Assembly (NCBI RefSeq): GCF_007176755.1
Contig: NZ_BJTV01000024.1
Coordinates: 1 to 64,000 of the forward strand
Origin: Streptomyces sp. 1-11
GTDB lineage: Bacteria; Actinomycetota; Actinomycetes; Streptomycetales; Streptomycetaceae
DNA: 64,000 bases
Direction of reading: 5' to 3'
Below are positions 45,903-54,709 of this stretch, piece after piece (the first letter of the stretch is position 1; the number at the start of each line of letters is the position of its first letter). The notes beneath the pieces were generated by a model. That model was not told the DNA's origin. It was given only the letters and a program-made list of their open reading frames with translations, and did not search any database. Made by a program: the position numbers and the translations under genes.

Positions 45903-47201
45903 TCAGGGGGCGAAGGCCGCGGACAGGATCCGGGTGACCAGGGCGAGGTCGTTGCCGCCGCCGGTGGTGGGGTTGAAGGAGTACACCAGGCGGCGGCGCA
46001 GGTCGCGGGTGGTGAACATGCCGTTGGTGTAGCCGAAGGTGGTGCCGGTCTTCCCCCACACGGTCACACCGTTGGGCAGGGTCACGCGCATCAGGCCGGC
46101 GGCGTAGTAGGCGCGGCCCTGTCCCGGGTCGTGGTCGGTGCTGCCGAGGTAGGGGACGTCGGGAACGTCGAACAATTCCGCCTGCTCGGTCGGGGGCAGC
46201 AGTTGTCCCCGGAAGAGTGTGGTCAGGAAGCGGTCGAGGTCGGCGGTGGTGGCGATCATGCCGCCGGCGCCGGGAGTCTGTTCGGTGATGTCGACCAGCT
46301 GCGAGCCACCGTCCGGCCGGGGTACGGCGATGTAGCCGTGGGAGTGGGGGCCGGGGATCGTGGTGTCGGTCTGCGGGGCGGTGGTGTCGCGCAGGTGCAG
46401 CGGTTGCAGGATCCGGGTGGTGATCTCCTGCTGGTAGGTGTGTCCGGTGAGGTGCTCGACGAGCATGGCGGCGACGTAGTAGCCGGTGGCTCCGTAGGCC
46501 TGCATGCAACCGGGCTCGGTGAAGGGGCGTTCGTGCCGGACGGCCTTGGCGACGAGTTCGGCGAGCGGGTGGTCGTCGAAGCGGTGCGCGACGATGCCGT
46601 CCGGGGTGGTGGGCAGGTCGTCCTGGCTCAGTTCGGGCAGGCCGCTGGTGAAGTTGAGCAGGGTGCGGACGGGGATGGGGGGGTAGCTGTCGGGCAGGAC
46701 GTCCGGCAGATAGTGCTGGACGGGCTGGTCGAGGTCGACGCGGTGCTCGGCGGCCAGTTGCAGCATCACGGTGGCGATGAAGGTCTTGGTGACACTGCCG
46801 AGACGGAACCGGCCGGCGACCGGCACCGGCGCGCCGGTCGTGATGTCGGCGGCGCCGTACGTACCGGTCCAGTGACCGTCCGGCCCGCTCACGCGTGCCA
46901 GCACGCCCGTGACGCGGTCGGGCGCGCTCGATAGGGCCTGCCGCAACGCCTGCGGATCCAGCTCCGGCAACCGGTCGCTGGTGGTGTTGCGGGTCGGGTC
47001 GCTGGTGGTGTCGCGGGTGGTGTGGCCGGTGCAGTCGACCGCGGTGGCAGGCCGCGCGGCGGGTACCGCGACCGCCGGGACGGCCGTGCCCAGCGCCACG
47101 GCGCCGAGGACCGCGCAGGCGAGCGACGCGACCGGCACCCGCCTGCGTCGGCGCGCTGTCGCCGTGGTCCCGGCGTTGGAGCAAGGAGGCTTGAAAGTCA
47201 T
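45903..47201 (-). CDS. Exported class C serine hydrolase / DD-peptidase-like
   Basis: A 432-residue protein with an arginine-rich signal peptide (ARRRRRVPVASLACAVLGAVALG, cleavage near VAVPA). Catalytic SxxK in LGSVTKT; a YxA-type variant (YGATGYY) where YxN is usual; KTG in WGKTGT. This resembles Streptomyces R61-type D-alanyl-D-alanine carboxypeptidases and related esterases. A threonine-rich linker (TTRDTTSDPTRNTTSD) precedes the domain. ATG 47201 (MTFKPP) or a GTG two codons upstream is the start; no clear ribosome site. Confidence 0.87.
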   Translation of the reverse strand: MTFKPPCSNAGTTATARRRRRVPVASLACAVLGAVALGTAVPAVAVPAARPATAVDCTGHTTRDTTSDPTRNTTSDRLPELDPQALRQALSSAPDRVTGVLARVSGPDGHWTGTYGAADITTGAPVPVAGRFRLGSVTKTFIATVMLQLAAEHRVDLDQPVQHYLPDVLPDSYPPIPVRTLLNFTSGLPELSQDDLPTTPDGIVAHRFDDHPLAELVAKAVRHERPFTEPGCMQAYGATGYYVAAMLVEHLTGHTYQQEITTRILQPLHLRDTTAPQTDTTIPGPHSHGYIAVPRPDGGSQLVDITEQTPGAGGMIATTADLDRFLTTLFRGQLLPPTEQAELFDVPDVPYLGSTDHDPGQGRAYYAAGLMRVTLPNGVTVWGKTGTTFGYTNGMFTTRDLRRRLVYSFNPTTGGGNDLALVTRILSAAFAP

Positions 47202-47336
47202 GTCCACGACCGTTCCGCACAGCCGAGGTGTGACGAATCAGGGCTCGCCCCCGATAGCACCCTGATCGGTCCCTGAGATCGAGGCCAAGGCCGCCCTGGA
47301 ACCGCCGCCATCAACGAGTGGCTGTGACCAGTCAGG

Positions 47337-47882
47337 TCACGATCCCGCTGCGTAACAGTGGATGGCCACCAGCTGGGACGGGCTCCATCGTTGCTCGACC
47401 GTGGCCATCAATTCCCAGCCCAGCCGCTCATACAGGGCTGCGGCGGCAGTATCCGACAGCACGACATCGAGCACCGGATGCAGGCCACGGCGGCGTGCTT
47501 CCTCCACGGCTTGGCGGATCAATAGCGCACCGATGCCATGCCCCCTGGCCTGCGGGGCAACGAACAGCCGACTGACGACTGCGGTCAGGTCCTCGCTCGT
47601 TCCGCTCCGCTCGCTCCACAAGCCGGGAGCCAGATCTCCTTCGCCGCTGCGGGACAGGCTGACATGGCCAACGAGACGGCCACCGAGTTCAGCGACCCAG
47701 GCCCCGAACAGAGAAGCCTGCAACAACCACTCATGAGGCCGGCCAGGCCAGTTCATCGGGTAACTGTCACGCCGATGGACTTCTGCGAGAACCCTCACGC
47801 ACTCCTCGACATCGCCGTCAGCCCTCAGTCGAACCCGGGGGCCTGACCTCTCCACAGCAGCACCGACGCTCTCGTTGTTCAC
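47337..47882 (-). CDS. GNAT-family acetyltransferase
   Basis: A 181-residue acetyltransferase: VEECVRVLAEVH, GAWVAELGGRLVGHVSL, the acetyl-CoA loop SRLFVAPQARGHGIGALLIRQAVEEARRRG, and AALYERLGWELM. The Q/R-x-x-G-x-G/A motif is intact. The substrate may be an antibiotic, amine or protein; not determinable. GTG start. Confidence 0.88.
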   Translation of the reverse strand: MNNESVGAAVERSGPRVRLRADGDVEECVRVLAEVHRRDSYPMNWPGRPHEWLLQASLFGAWVAELGGRLVGHVSLSRSGEGDLAPGLWSERSGTSEDLTAVVSRLFVAPQARGHGIGALLIRQAVEEARRRGLHPVLDVVLSDTAAAALYERLGWELMATVEQRWSPSQLVAIHCYAAGS

Positions 47883-47982
47883 TGCGGCATAGGAACACAG
47901 GCCACAGAGTCACAACCAGTCACTTTCGACACACACCCTGAGGCGTGCGCCGGTCCGACCCGGCGTGGGGCCGGATGAGGTT

Positions 47983-48501
47983 TCACTGGCAGTAGCGCAC
48001 GATCAGCAGAGCCTCGACGTCTCCGGACGGTGCTTGGTACGTGTGCGGAACGTCGGCGGCCCAACTGCCGTGCATGCCGGGGCCGATCAGGGCAGGAGCG
48101 GAAGTTTCACCGACGCGCGCGGTGCCGGCGAGGACGATGATGTGCTCTGTTGTGCCGGGGGTGTGGGCGGCGGACTCCTGCGTCGTTCCGGCACGGATGC
48201 GCACTCGGTAGGTTTCCGTGACCGCCTCGGCAGTCTCGAATCGCTCGGTGAGGACGGCGTCCACGGCGTGGCCGGAGACCTTGGTGGGAAACGCGAGGTT
48301 GTGCAGCGCTGTGCTGAGCGGCACTTCGAGGGCCGTCGTCAGAGCGTAGAGCGTCTCCAGAGTGGGATTGCGCCGGCCGCTCTCCAGTTCGGAGAGCGTC
48401 CCTTTGCCGATCTTGGACCTGCGGGCCAGCTCGGACAGTGAGATCGCCTGCGCTTCGCGCAATTCCCGCAGGCGCAATCCGACGCGAGTGGCGAGGTCCA
48501 T
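47983..48501 (-). CDS. XRE-cupin transcriptional regulator
   Basis: A 172-residue regulator: HTH (LRELREAQAISLSELARRSKIGKGTLSELESGRRNPTLETLYALTTAL) followed by a cupin sensor (VRIRAGTTQESAAHTPGTTEHIIVLAGTARVG, GPGMHGSWAADVPHTYQAPSG). ATG start with GGGG upstream. Divergent from the YbaK/SDR pair; a 32-bp palindrome lies between. Confidence 0.9.
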   Translation of the reverse strand: MDLATRVGLRLRELREAQAISLSELARRSKIGKGTLSELESGRRNPTLETLYALTTALEVPLSTALHNLAFPTKVSGHAVDAVLTERFETAEAVTETYRVRIRAGTTQESAAHTPGTTEHIIVLAGTARVGETSAPALIGPGMHGSWAADVPHTYQAPSGDVEALLIVRYCQ

Positions 48502-48557
48502 GGTGAGCCCCTTCTTGTCGCCGATGCCAGTTGATCCGATGCCGCGTGAGATCTATC

Positions 48558-48589
48558 GTTCCACATACGGAACGTTCTGTATATGGAAC
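48558..48589. promoter_or_regulatory. Long palindrome between divergent XRE and YbaK genes
   Basis: A 32-bp interrupted palindrome (outer arms GTTCC...GGAAC, centre GAACGTTC) matches its own reverse complement at 28 of 32 positions. It is also two GTTC-N8-GAAC half units in tandem. It is a strong candidate operator for the XRE-cupin protein. Confidence 0.65.
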
Positions 48590-48622
48590 ACGTGATGATG
48601 CGACCTTGCATGAAGGAGTCCC

Positions 48623-49114
48623 ATGGGACCTCAGGAAAACGCGTCCCTGCCCGTTCGCAGTATGCAGGTGGCCCGCGCCCTCGCCGCGGCCGGCGTCACG
48701 GGTCAGGTACGTGAGCTGGCGGAATCGACGCGTACGGCCGCCGAGGCCGCCTCGGCCCTGGGGTGCGACGTGGGTGCGATCGCCAACAGCCTCGTATTCA
48801 TCTCCGATGGTGAAGCCGTCCTGGTTCTGACCAGCGGTCAGCACAAGGTGAACACCACCGCACTCGCCGCCCGTTGGGGGCGGGGCAAGCTCCGGCGTGC
48901 CACTCCCGAGCAAGTACGCCAGGCCACCGGACAGGCGATCGGAGGTGTGGCCCCCGTCGGTCACCCCCGTCCGCTTCCCACCGTGGTCGATGCGGTCTTG
49001 GCCGACTACGCCCAGGTCTGGGCCGCCGCAGGAACTCCCCGCACGGTCTTTCCCACCACCGCTGGCGAACTCGTCCGGCTCACAGGTGGACTTCTGCTCC
49101 AGGTCGGCCCATGA
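48623..49114 (+). CDS. YbaK/EbsC-type aminoacyl-tRNA deacylase
   Basis: A 163-residue protein of the YbaK/ProX editing family: VRELAESTRTAAEAASALGCDVGAIANSLVF, LVLTSGQHKVNTTALAA, ATPEQVRQATGQAIGGVAPVGHPRPLPTVVD. These hydrolyse mischarged tRNA (for example Cys-tRNAPro) in trans. ATG after AAGGAG. Its stop overlaps the SDR start (ATGA), so the two are translated together. Confidence 0.9.
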   Translation: MGPQENASLPVRSMQVARALAAAGVTGQVRELAESTRTAAEAASALGCDVGAIANSLVFISDGEAVLVLTSGQHKVNTTALAARWGRGKLRRATPEQVRQATGQAIGGVAPVGHPRPLPTVVDAVLADYAQVWAAAGTPRTVFPTTAGELVRLTGGLLLQVGP

Positions 49115-49890
49115 CCAAGGGGCCCGTCGGGCTGGGGACGAATCTGTCTGGGCAGGTGGCTCTGGTCACCGGGGGCTCGACCGGGCTCGGCCGGGCCATC
49201 GCGCTGGGCCTGGCGTCCGCCGGATGCACGACGGTGGTAGCCAGCAGGCGGCCGGAGGTATGCCGTCAAGCGGCGGCCGAGATCGCTGCCCGGACGGGCA
49301 CTGCCGTCCTGGGCCTCGCCTGCGACGTAACCGAGGAGGACGAGGTTCACCACCTCGTCGAGGAGATCGTCACCGAGTACGGCTGCCTGAACGTGCTGGT
49401 GACCAGCGCCGGGATCCAGGCCCGAGGCGAGCTCGGAGCGCTCGACGCTGTCACGTTGCGTCGCTGCCTGGATGTCAATGTCGTCGGAACCTTCCTCGCC
49501 TGCCAGGCGGCTGTGCCGGTGATGCGCAGTGCCGGGTATGGCCGCATCGTCACCTTGGCCAGTGCCCTCGGGCTCGTCGGTGCCGCAGGTCGGGCAGGCT
49601 ACGCGGCCAGTAAGGGCGCGGTCATCCAGCTCACCCGCAGCCTCGGTGCCGAACTCGCCGGCACCGGCATCTGTGTCAACGCGCTGGCTCCAGGTCCCTT
49701 TCGCACACCACTGAACGACGGCATCGATGACGACCCGCACGTACGGGACTTCCTGGACCACCAAGTCCCCATGAGGCGCTGGGCCGACCCTGAGGAACTG
49801 GTCGGTGCGGCAGTCCTGCTGGCCAGCCCAGCGGCCTCTTACCTCACGGGCGCCGTCCTTCCGGTCGATGGAGGCTGGACCGCCCACTGA
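49111..49890 (+). CDS. SDR oxidoreductase
   Basis: A 259-residue short-chain dehydrogenase: TGGSTGLG (NAD(P) motif), VTSAGI in place of the usual NNAG, catalytic Tyr-Lys in YAASKGAV, LAPGPFRTPL and the C-terminal YLTGAVLPVDGGWTAH typical of FabG-like enzymes. Second gene of the YbaK operon. Substrate unknown. Confidence 0.9.
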   Translation: MTKGPVGLGTNLSGQVALVTGGSTGLGRAIALGLASAGCTTVVASRRPEVCRQAAAEIAARTGTAVLGLACDVTEEDEVHHLVEEIVTEYGCLNVLVTSAGIQARGELGALDAVTLRRCLDVNVVGTFLACQAAVPVMRSAGYGRIVTLASALGLVGAAGRAGYAASKGAVIQLTRSLGAELAGTGICVNALAPGPFRTPLNDGIDDDPHVRDFLDHQVPMRRWADPEELVGAAVLLASPAASYLTGAVLPVDGGWTAH

Positions 49891-49896
49891 CAGGGC

Positions 49897-49910
49897 CCGG
49901 GGATCCCCGG
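49897..49910 (+). terminator. Palindromic hairpin after the SDR gene
   Basis: CCGGGGATCCCCGG, a perfect palindrome extended by GGGCC...GGCC-like flanks, begins 7 bp after the SDR stop codon. It could form a stem without a U-tract, as is common for Streptomyces terminators. Confidence 0.45.
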
Positions 49911-50167
49911 ACCCCTGGGCCTCTGCGGCCCCTATGACCGGGGGGTAGCCGACGTTCCAGCTGTGCGCGACCAGGAGCGCGGCGATCATCACGCGCAGGC
50001 TCTTCAGCCGGGCTTCACCGCCGAGGCCGGACTCAGGCCCCCGGCCGCACGGCGGTGAGGGCAGCGGTGCGAGAAGGGGCAGCAGATGTTCACCACTTCG
50101 GGAGGCAGTCTCGAGGGCCACGGCGTTCGACTTGTTCAAGCGCTACGACAGCACCGCTGGCCGGTGC

Positions 50168-51019
50168 TCAGTGGCGGTACGCGGCTGTCGCCTCCTCGAT
50201 GAATGACCGGATCAACGGATTGGTGTCTCGTTCGTTCCACACCGCCACCACTCGGCTAGGCGCCATGTCGATCAGCGGCACCACGGTGAACTCGACGGGC
50301 AGGTCGTGCCCGAGCGGGGCCAGGCCGACCGTGCCGTTCCACAGCACGGCCTGCAGGCATTCCTGGACGGCACGCACCACTGGTCCCTCGCGCGGCCTCC
50401 CATCGTTCCAGTACGACTGCCAGACGGGGTCAGTGCCCTGCGGGAACTGGAACCAGCGGCGGTCGCGCAGCTCGGCCAGCCGCAGTCCCTCGCGGCGGGC
50501 CAGTGGGTCGTCGGCGCGCAGGACCACGCCGACCGGATCGCTCCGCAGCGCTCGCACTCTCAGGGCGGTCTCGTCGAACGGCGCCCGGGTGAGAGCGACG
50601 TCGACCAGTCCAGCGCGCAGTCCACAGGTCGGGTCGGTCAGATCGGTGTCGCGGACACGGATCTCGACGCCGGGGTGGTTCCGGCGGTAGGCGGCGGCCA
50701 GCCTGGCCACTCCCGGGTCGGTGCCGTCGCCCAGGATGCCGACGGTGATGGTCGCGACGCCGGCTGCTGCGCTCACGCGTAGCCGGACGCGGTCGGCATG
50801 GTCGAGCAGTGCGCGCGCCTCGTCGAGCAGCACCGTGCCCACCGGAGTGAGCGTGACGCCGGTCGTCGAGCGGGCGAAGAGCAGGGCCCCGACCTCGGCT
50901 TCCAGCTGCTTGATCGCCCGGCTCAGCGGCGGCTGGCTCATGTGCAGCCGGGTGGCGGCCCGGCCGAAGTGGAGTTCCTCGGCGACCGCCACGAAGTAGC
51001 GCAAGGTCCGTAGCTCCAC
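50168..51019 (-). CDS. LysR-family regulator
   Basis: A 283-residue regulator: N-terminal winged HTH (ELRTLRYFVAVAEELHFGRAATRLHMSQPPLSRAIKQLEAEVGALLF) and a periplasmic-binding-like effector domain (TITVGILGDGTDPGVARLAAAYRRNHPGVEIRV, VVPLIDMAPSRVVAVWNERDTNPLI). GTG start. Divergent from the cupin gene with 81 bp between starts, so cupin and the DoxX gene behind it are likely targets. Confidence 0.92.
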   Translation of the reverse strand: MELRTLRYFVAVAEELHFGRAATRLHMSQPPLSRAIKQLEAEVGALLFARSTTGVTLTPVGTVLLDEARALLDHADRVRLRVSAAAGVATITVGILGDGTDPGVARLAAAYRRNHPGVEIRVRDTDLTDPTCGLRAGLVDVALTRAPFDETALRVRALRSDPVGVVLRADDPLARREGLRLAELRDRRWFQFPQGTDPVWQSYWNDGRPREGPVVRAVQECLQAVLWNGTVGLAPLGHDLPVEFTVVPLIDMAPSRVVAVWNERDTNPLIRSFIEEATAAYRH

Positions 51020-51100
51020 GCTGCAACGATACCCATGAGGTATCGGCTCCGCCGAAGGGGTCTTGGACACCGGCGGGGTCCCGGCGGTGCACTGTTGAAC

Positions 51101-51595
51101 GTGACCGATGACATGAAGACCAGCGAGCCGCAGGCCGACCCCGGCGTATCGGTGGTGGGCCCCCTCGACGGCGAGACGATCGTTCTGGGTACCACGCGCA
51201 TGCGCGTTCTGGAGGACGGCAGCCACACCGGGCACCGCCTCGCGATTGCCGAGTCCGTCCTCGCTCCGCACACGCAAGGTCCGCCGCAGCACCGCCACGG
51301 CCGGCACGACGAGGGCTTCTACATCCTCTCCGGCAACGTGCGGTTCACCGTCGGGGACGAGGAGTACGACGCCACCGCGGGCACGCTCGTCATGGTTCCC
51401 CCCGGCACCCCGCACACCTTCGCCAACCTGAGCGACCAACCCGCCGTCATGCTCAGCACATTCACACCCGACCTGTACGTGCAGTACTTCCGAGACCTTC
51501 AGGAGGTGCTCGCCGGCGGCCGGCCGCTGACGCCACAGGCCAACCTCGACGCGATGAGCCGCTACGCGACACAGCCCGCCACCGACCTCGCCTGA
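51101..51595 (+). CDS. Cupin-domain protein
   Basis: A 164-residue single-cupin protein. Metal-binding motif 1 is seen in PPQHRHGRHDEGFYILSG (His, His, Glu), and motif 2 in GTLVMVPPGTPHTFANLS (His). Quercetin-dioxygenase-like or sensor cupins look like this. GTG at 51101 (VTDDMKTSE) is the likely start. Divergent from LysR; DoxX follows after 170 bp. Confidence 0.85.
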   Translation: MTDDMKTSEPQADPGVSVVGPLDGETIVLGTTRMRVLEDGSHTGHRLAIAESVLAPHTQGPPQHRHGRHDEGFYILSGNVRFTVGDEEYDATAGTLVMVPPGTPHTFANLSDQPAVMLSTFTPDLYVQYFRDLQEVLAGGRPLTPQANLDAMSRYATQPATDLA

Positions 51596-51765
51596 AGCCG
51601 ACGGGACGAAACGGCCCGGCCGCCCACCTTTCGACCCCTGGGCCACGACGCGCCCGCCTTTCGCGTCCCAACCCCTCGGACGACGGACCGGCCTTCCCCG
51701 GGGGCTTCCCCGGCACTCGACACAACCGACAGGCCCCCGCAATCCGGGGCTCGTGAACGGGAACC

Positions 51766-52125
51766 ATGAACATCGCCTACTGGATCGTCGCGGGGCTGCT
51801 CGCGCTCTTCTACTTCTACGCAGGCACGCTGAAGGTGATCCGCAGTCGCGATCAACTCCGGCCGATGATGGCTTGGGTCGACCGCATGCCCCTTCCCGCC
51901 CTCAGGGCGCTGGGGGTGATCGAGATACTCGGCGCGACCGGACTGATCCTGCCACGGCTGACCGGTACCGCTCCCTGGCTGGCGTCGGCCGCAGCCATCG
52001 GTTTCGTGCTCCTACAGACCGGTGCGATCGCCGTACACCTGACCGGCGAGGACCGCCGGGTCACACTCAATGTCGGACTCACCGCCACCGCGGCTGTGAC
52101 CGCCTGGTTGGCCGCCCAGCTGTGA
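51766..52125 (+). CDS. DoxX-family membrane protein
   Basis: A 119-residue protein with four helices (IAYWIVAGLLALFYFYAGTLKVI, ALRALGVIEILGATGLILP, PWLASAAAIGFVLLQTGAIAVHL, GLTATAAVTAWLAAQL). DoxX-like proteins are linked to quinone or redox handling. Same strand as the cupin gene; ATG after GGGAACC. Confidence 0.87.
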   Translation: MNIAYWIVAGLLALFYFYAGTLKVIRSRDQLRPMMAWVDRMPLPALRALGVIEILGATGLILPRLTGTAPWLASAAAIGFVLLQTGAIAVHLTGEDRRVTLNVGLTATAAVTAWLAAQL

Positions 52126-52265
52126 TCGGGGCCCAACCCCCGACCTGCGGAGGCAACGGCTCGGCCGGCCGCCACACGGCCGCTGTCACTTCCCAAAAAC
52201 ATCGAACACGCCGCCGTCCACGCGCTGCTCGGTGATCTGCTGTCGAAACTCGTGAACAAGCACGT

Positions 52266-53960
52266 TCATCCCCAGACCGGTTTTGTCTTGTTCTCCGGTT
52301 CATCCTTGAGGAATCCGACCAGCATGCGGGCTGCCTTGCAGGCCTGACTAGTCGTCCGCTCGGTGAGCTTGACATCGCCGGCCCAGCTCCAGTCACTCCA
52401 GTCGACCGTGATACGTAGGTTCGCCTGCCGTAAGTCGATGCTGGTGGAGTTGTACTTCCGTTCCTTTTCCTTCTTCTCGTCCCTCACCGTCTGCATCGCG
52501 CCGTCGGGGAGTTCCTCGGTCTGGGGGACCTTGCTCGTGGTCATCGGTCCGTACTCGGAGCGGCCAGGAGTGATCTTGGCCATCGCCTTGTCGGCGTCCT
52601 GTGGAGAATCCAGCAGTTCCGCGCTGACCGTCAGCTCGAAGTCGTACAGGTCGCCGTTCGCGCTGTTCGGCTCGGTCCAGCCGCAGTTGGCCTTCTTGCT
52701 TGTGTTGGTGGACTCGGGCAGGTCGTAGGCGGCGAGTTCCTTGTAACCGTGCATCTCGTTGCTTCGCAGGTAGCCGCAAAGGTCCGGCATACTCAAGTAC
52801 TTCTTGGCGGCCACTGGCGTCTTTGTGGCCTTGTCGTCCGGCAGTGCGTGATCGTGGTTCAAGAAGCCGGCGAAGTAGGCAATGCAGGCAGCCGTCACGG
52901 CGGCACACAGCGGTATGGCTACACCCATTCGGATCGCGCGATGGACGGGTCTTCCCTGCGGCTCCGGCGGTTCGCCGCCGGGCGGACCGCTGTTCGCACC
53001 GTGCTCTTCAGGGGGAGCGGCCGGCGGGAGCGCAGGGGCGGGGCCTGTGGCAATGGCGGTTCGTGGGACGGGCGGTGGCGCAGCCGCCGTCGCCAGGTCG
53101 GCTGGTTCGGTCGCAACGAGCGTGGAGACTTCGCGGCGGAGGTCGGTGATGCGCCCGTGGACGGCGGCCGCAGTGCCGGGACGCCGCTCGGGATCGCGCT
53201 GGAGCAGGTCCGTCAGCAGGTCCGCTACGGGGCCGGGAACATCCGGACGCAGTTCGGTCACACGACGGGCCTCCTCGTCGAGTTTGCGGCGGATCACCGA
53301 CAGGGGGCTGCCGTCGCCGAACGGTGGCTGTCCGGTGAGGAGTGCAAAGAGGACGCTGCCCAGGGCGTAGAGGTCGGATCGCGTGTCACCGCGGTGGTCG
53401 AGGAACTGTTCCGGCGCTCCGTACTGTGCGGTGCCGATGGGTGAGAGCAATGTGGTGGGAGCGACGGTGAAGGTGTGCGTATGGACGAAGCCCGCAATGC
53501 CGAAGTCGACGACCTTGACGGTGCCGTCGCGGGTGAGCATGACGTTGGAAGGCTTGATGTCGTAGTGAACGATGTTCGCCGCGTGCGCAGCGACCAGGGC
53601 CTCGCAGATCTCCTGCGCGATCTCCAGCGCACGGTCGACGGACAGTGGACCATGGGCATGCAAATGCTTCGCAAGGCTGGTTCCCTCGATGTGCTCCATG
53701 GTGAGGAAGCGGATGTCGTCATGAGCACCGCGGTCGTACAGGGCGGCGATGTGGGGGTGGTTGATCTGGGCCGCGGCCACTGCCTCGCGTTCAAAGCGCT
53801 GGAGAAACTCGGCCGGAGCGTTGTCGTCGGGCTGCAGGAGCTTGATGGCGACCGTGCGGTGGAGCTCACGGTCACGGGCCGTCCAGACCTCCCCCATGCC
53901 TCCCCTGCCGAGCCGTTCCACCAGCTCATATCTGCCAGCGATCACAGTGCTGCGGTCCAC
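52266..53960 (-). CDS. Membrane Ser/Thr protein kinase, non-RD type
   Basis: A 564-residue kinase. Glycine loop LGRGGMGEVW, the Lys in TVAIKLL, catalytic loop VHYDIKPSNVML (HYD in place of HRD), DFG in VVDFGIAG, APE-like YGAPEQFLDHRGDTRSDLYALG. A proline-rich linker precedes a membrane helix (AIPLCAAVTAACIAYFAGFL, about 345-365) and an outside domain of about 190 residues with three cysteines (LCGYLRSNEM, NCGWTEP, QACKAARML). GTG start after GGAGGG. The outer domain probably senses a surface signal. Confidence 0.92.
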   Translation of the reverse strand: MDRSTVIAGRYELVERLGRGGMGEVWTARDRELHRTVAIKLLQPDDNAPAEFLQRFEREAVAAAQINHPHIAALYDRGAHDDIRFLTMEHIEGTSLAKHLHAHGPLSVDRALEIAQEICEALVAAHAANIVHYDIKPSNVMLTRDGTVKVVDFGIAGFVHTHTFTVAPTTLLSPIGTAQYGAPEQFLDHRGDTRSDLYALGSVLFALLTGQPPFGDGSPLSVIRRKLDEEARRVTELRPDVPGPVADLLTDLLQRDPERRPGTAAAVHGRITDLRREVSTLVATEPADLATAAAPPPVPRTAIATGPAPALPPAAPPEEHGANSGPPGGEPPEPQGRPVHRAIRMGVAIPLCAAVTAACIAYFAGFLNHDHALPDDKATKTPVAAKKYLSMPDLCGYLRSNEMHGYKELAAYDLPESTNTSKKANCGWTEPNSANGDLYDFELTVSAELLDSPQDADKAMAKITPGRSEYGPMTTSKVPQTEELPDGAMQTVRDEKKEKERKYNSTSIDLRQANLRITVDWSDWSWAGDVKLTERTTSQACKAARMLVGFLKDEPENKTKPVWG

Positions 53961-54269
53961 TCAGTCCCTCCAGGGTTCTGTCCGGTGTCAGGCTCCCGCA
54001 CCCTCAGTCACGCGAGGACCGCAGTAGTAGTTCCTCACACAAAGCCCACAGGCTTCGCTCCCAACGCAGCACGACCACCCTCGCCGGCATCTTCGCCCGC
54101 CCGCTGCCCGGGCCCATCGGACTCCACGACCTCGTATCTCCAGCTGATGGACCCTGGGACAGGCCGGAGACACTGAACGACCCGGCCTGCTCGGCTACAT
54201 CAAAGGCCTGCGGTTCATCCGCATCGAAGCGTCCGACACCGACGCCGCGGTCACCGCCACCGTCGAGCC
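53961..54269. other. Intergenic with a small coding-like tail
   Basis: On the plus strand 54180-54273 reads LLGYIKGLRFIRIEASDTDAAV then a stop, like the end of a lost gene. The remainder has no recognised frame. Confidence 0.35.
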
Positions 54270-54640
54270 CTAGGTGCACACCCTCCGGTAGGGCACCTCG
54301 GCTAGGAAGTCCGCCCATGCCTCCCGGGTGAGGCCGCCGCCGGCCCGTGCGCACACCGCCGCCGCGACGGAGGCCGGCGCCAGTGCATAGGCGTGCGAAG
54401 GCACGTCCTGGTTCGCCACGTACAGGCTGTCACCTGTGCCGTCGCCCTGGATCACCAGGCTCAGCACCTGGTCGGCCGGTGCGGGGAGCGTCGTGCCGAG
54501 CGCCTGGTTCGAGCTGACGTCCCACAGCCGTATGGTGCCGTCCAGTCCGCCTACCGCCTTGGGAGCTGCGGGTGCCGCGAAGCAGATGCCTTCAGGCTCC
54601 GTTTGCCGGTGGGTGCCATACTTCCTGGTCAGGTGCGTGG
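54270..54640 (-). pseudogene. WD40-repeat protein, 3' remnant
   Basis: The minus strand reads EPEGICFAAP, GGLDGTIRLWDVSSNQALG, ADQVLSLVIQGDGTGDSLYVA and ending in VCARAGGGLTREAWADFLAEVPYRRVC, the characteristic C-terminus of large Streptomyces WD40 proteins, many of which carry N-terminal NTPase or protease domains. Everything upstream is replaced by the LAL regulator's start region. Confidence 0.65.
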
Positions 54641-54709
54641 CTGGGGTTTCGGCTGCTTCGCGAGGCAGGACGAGGGACGCGGCGGATGTGGGCGAAGTCA
54701 GGGACGGGC

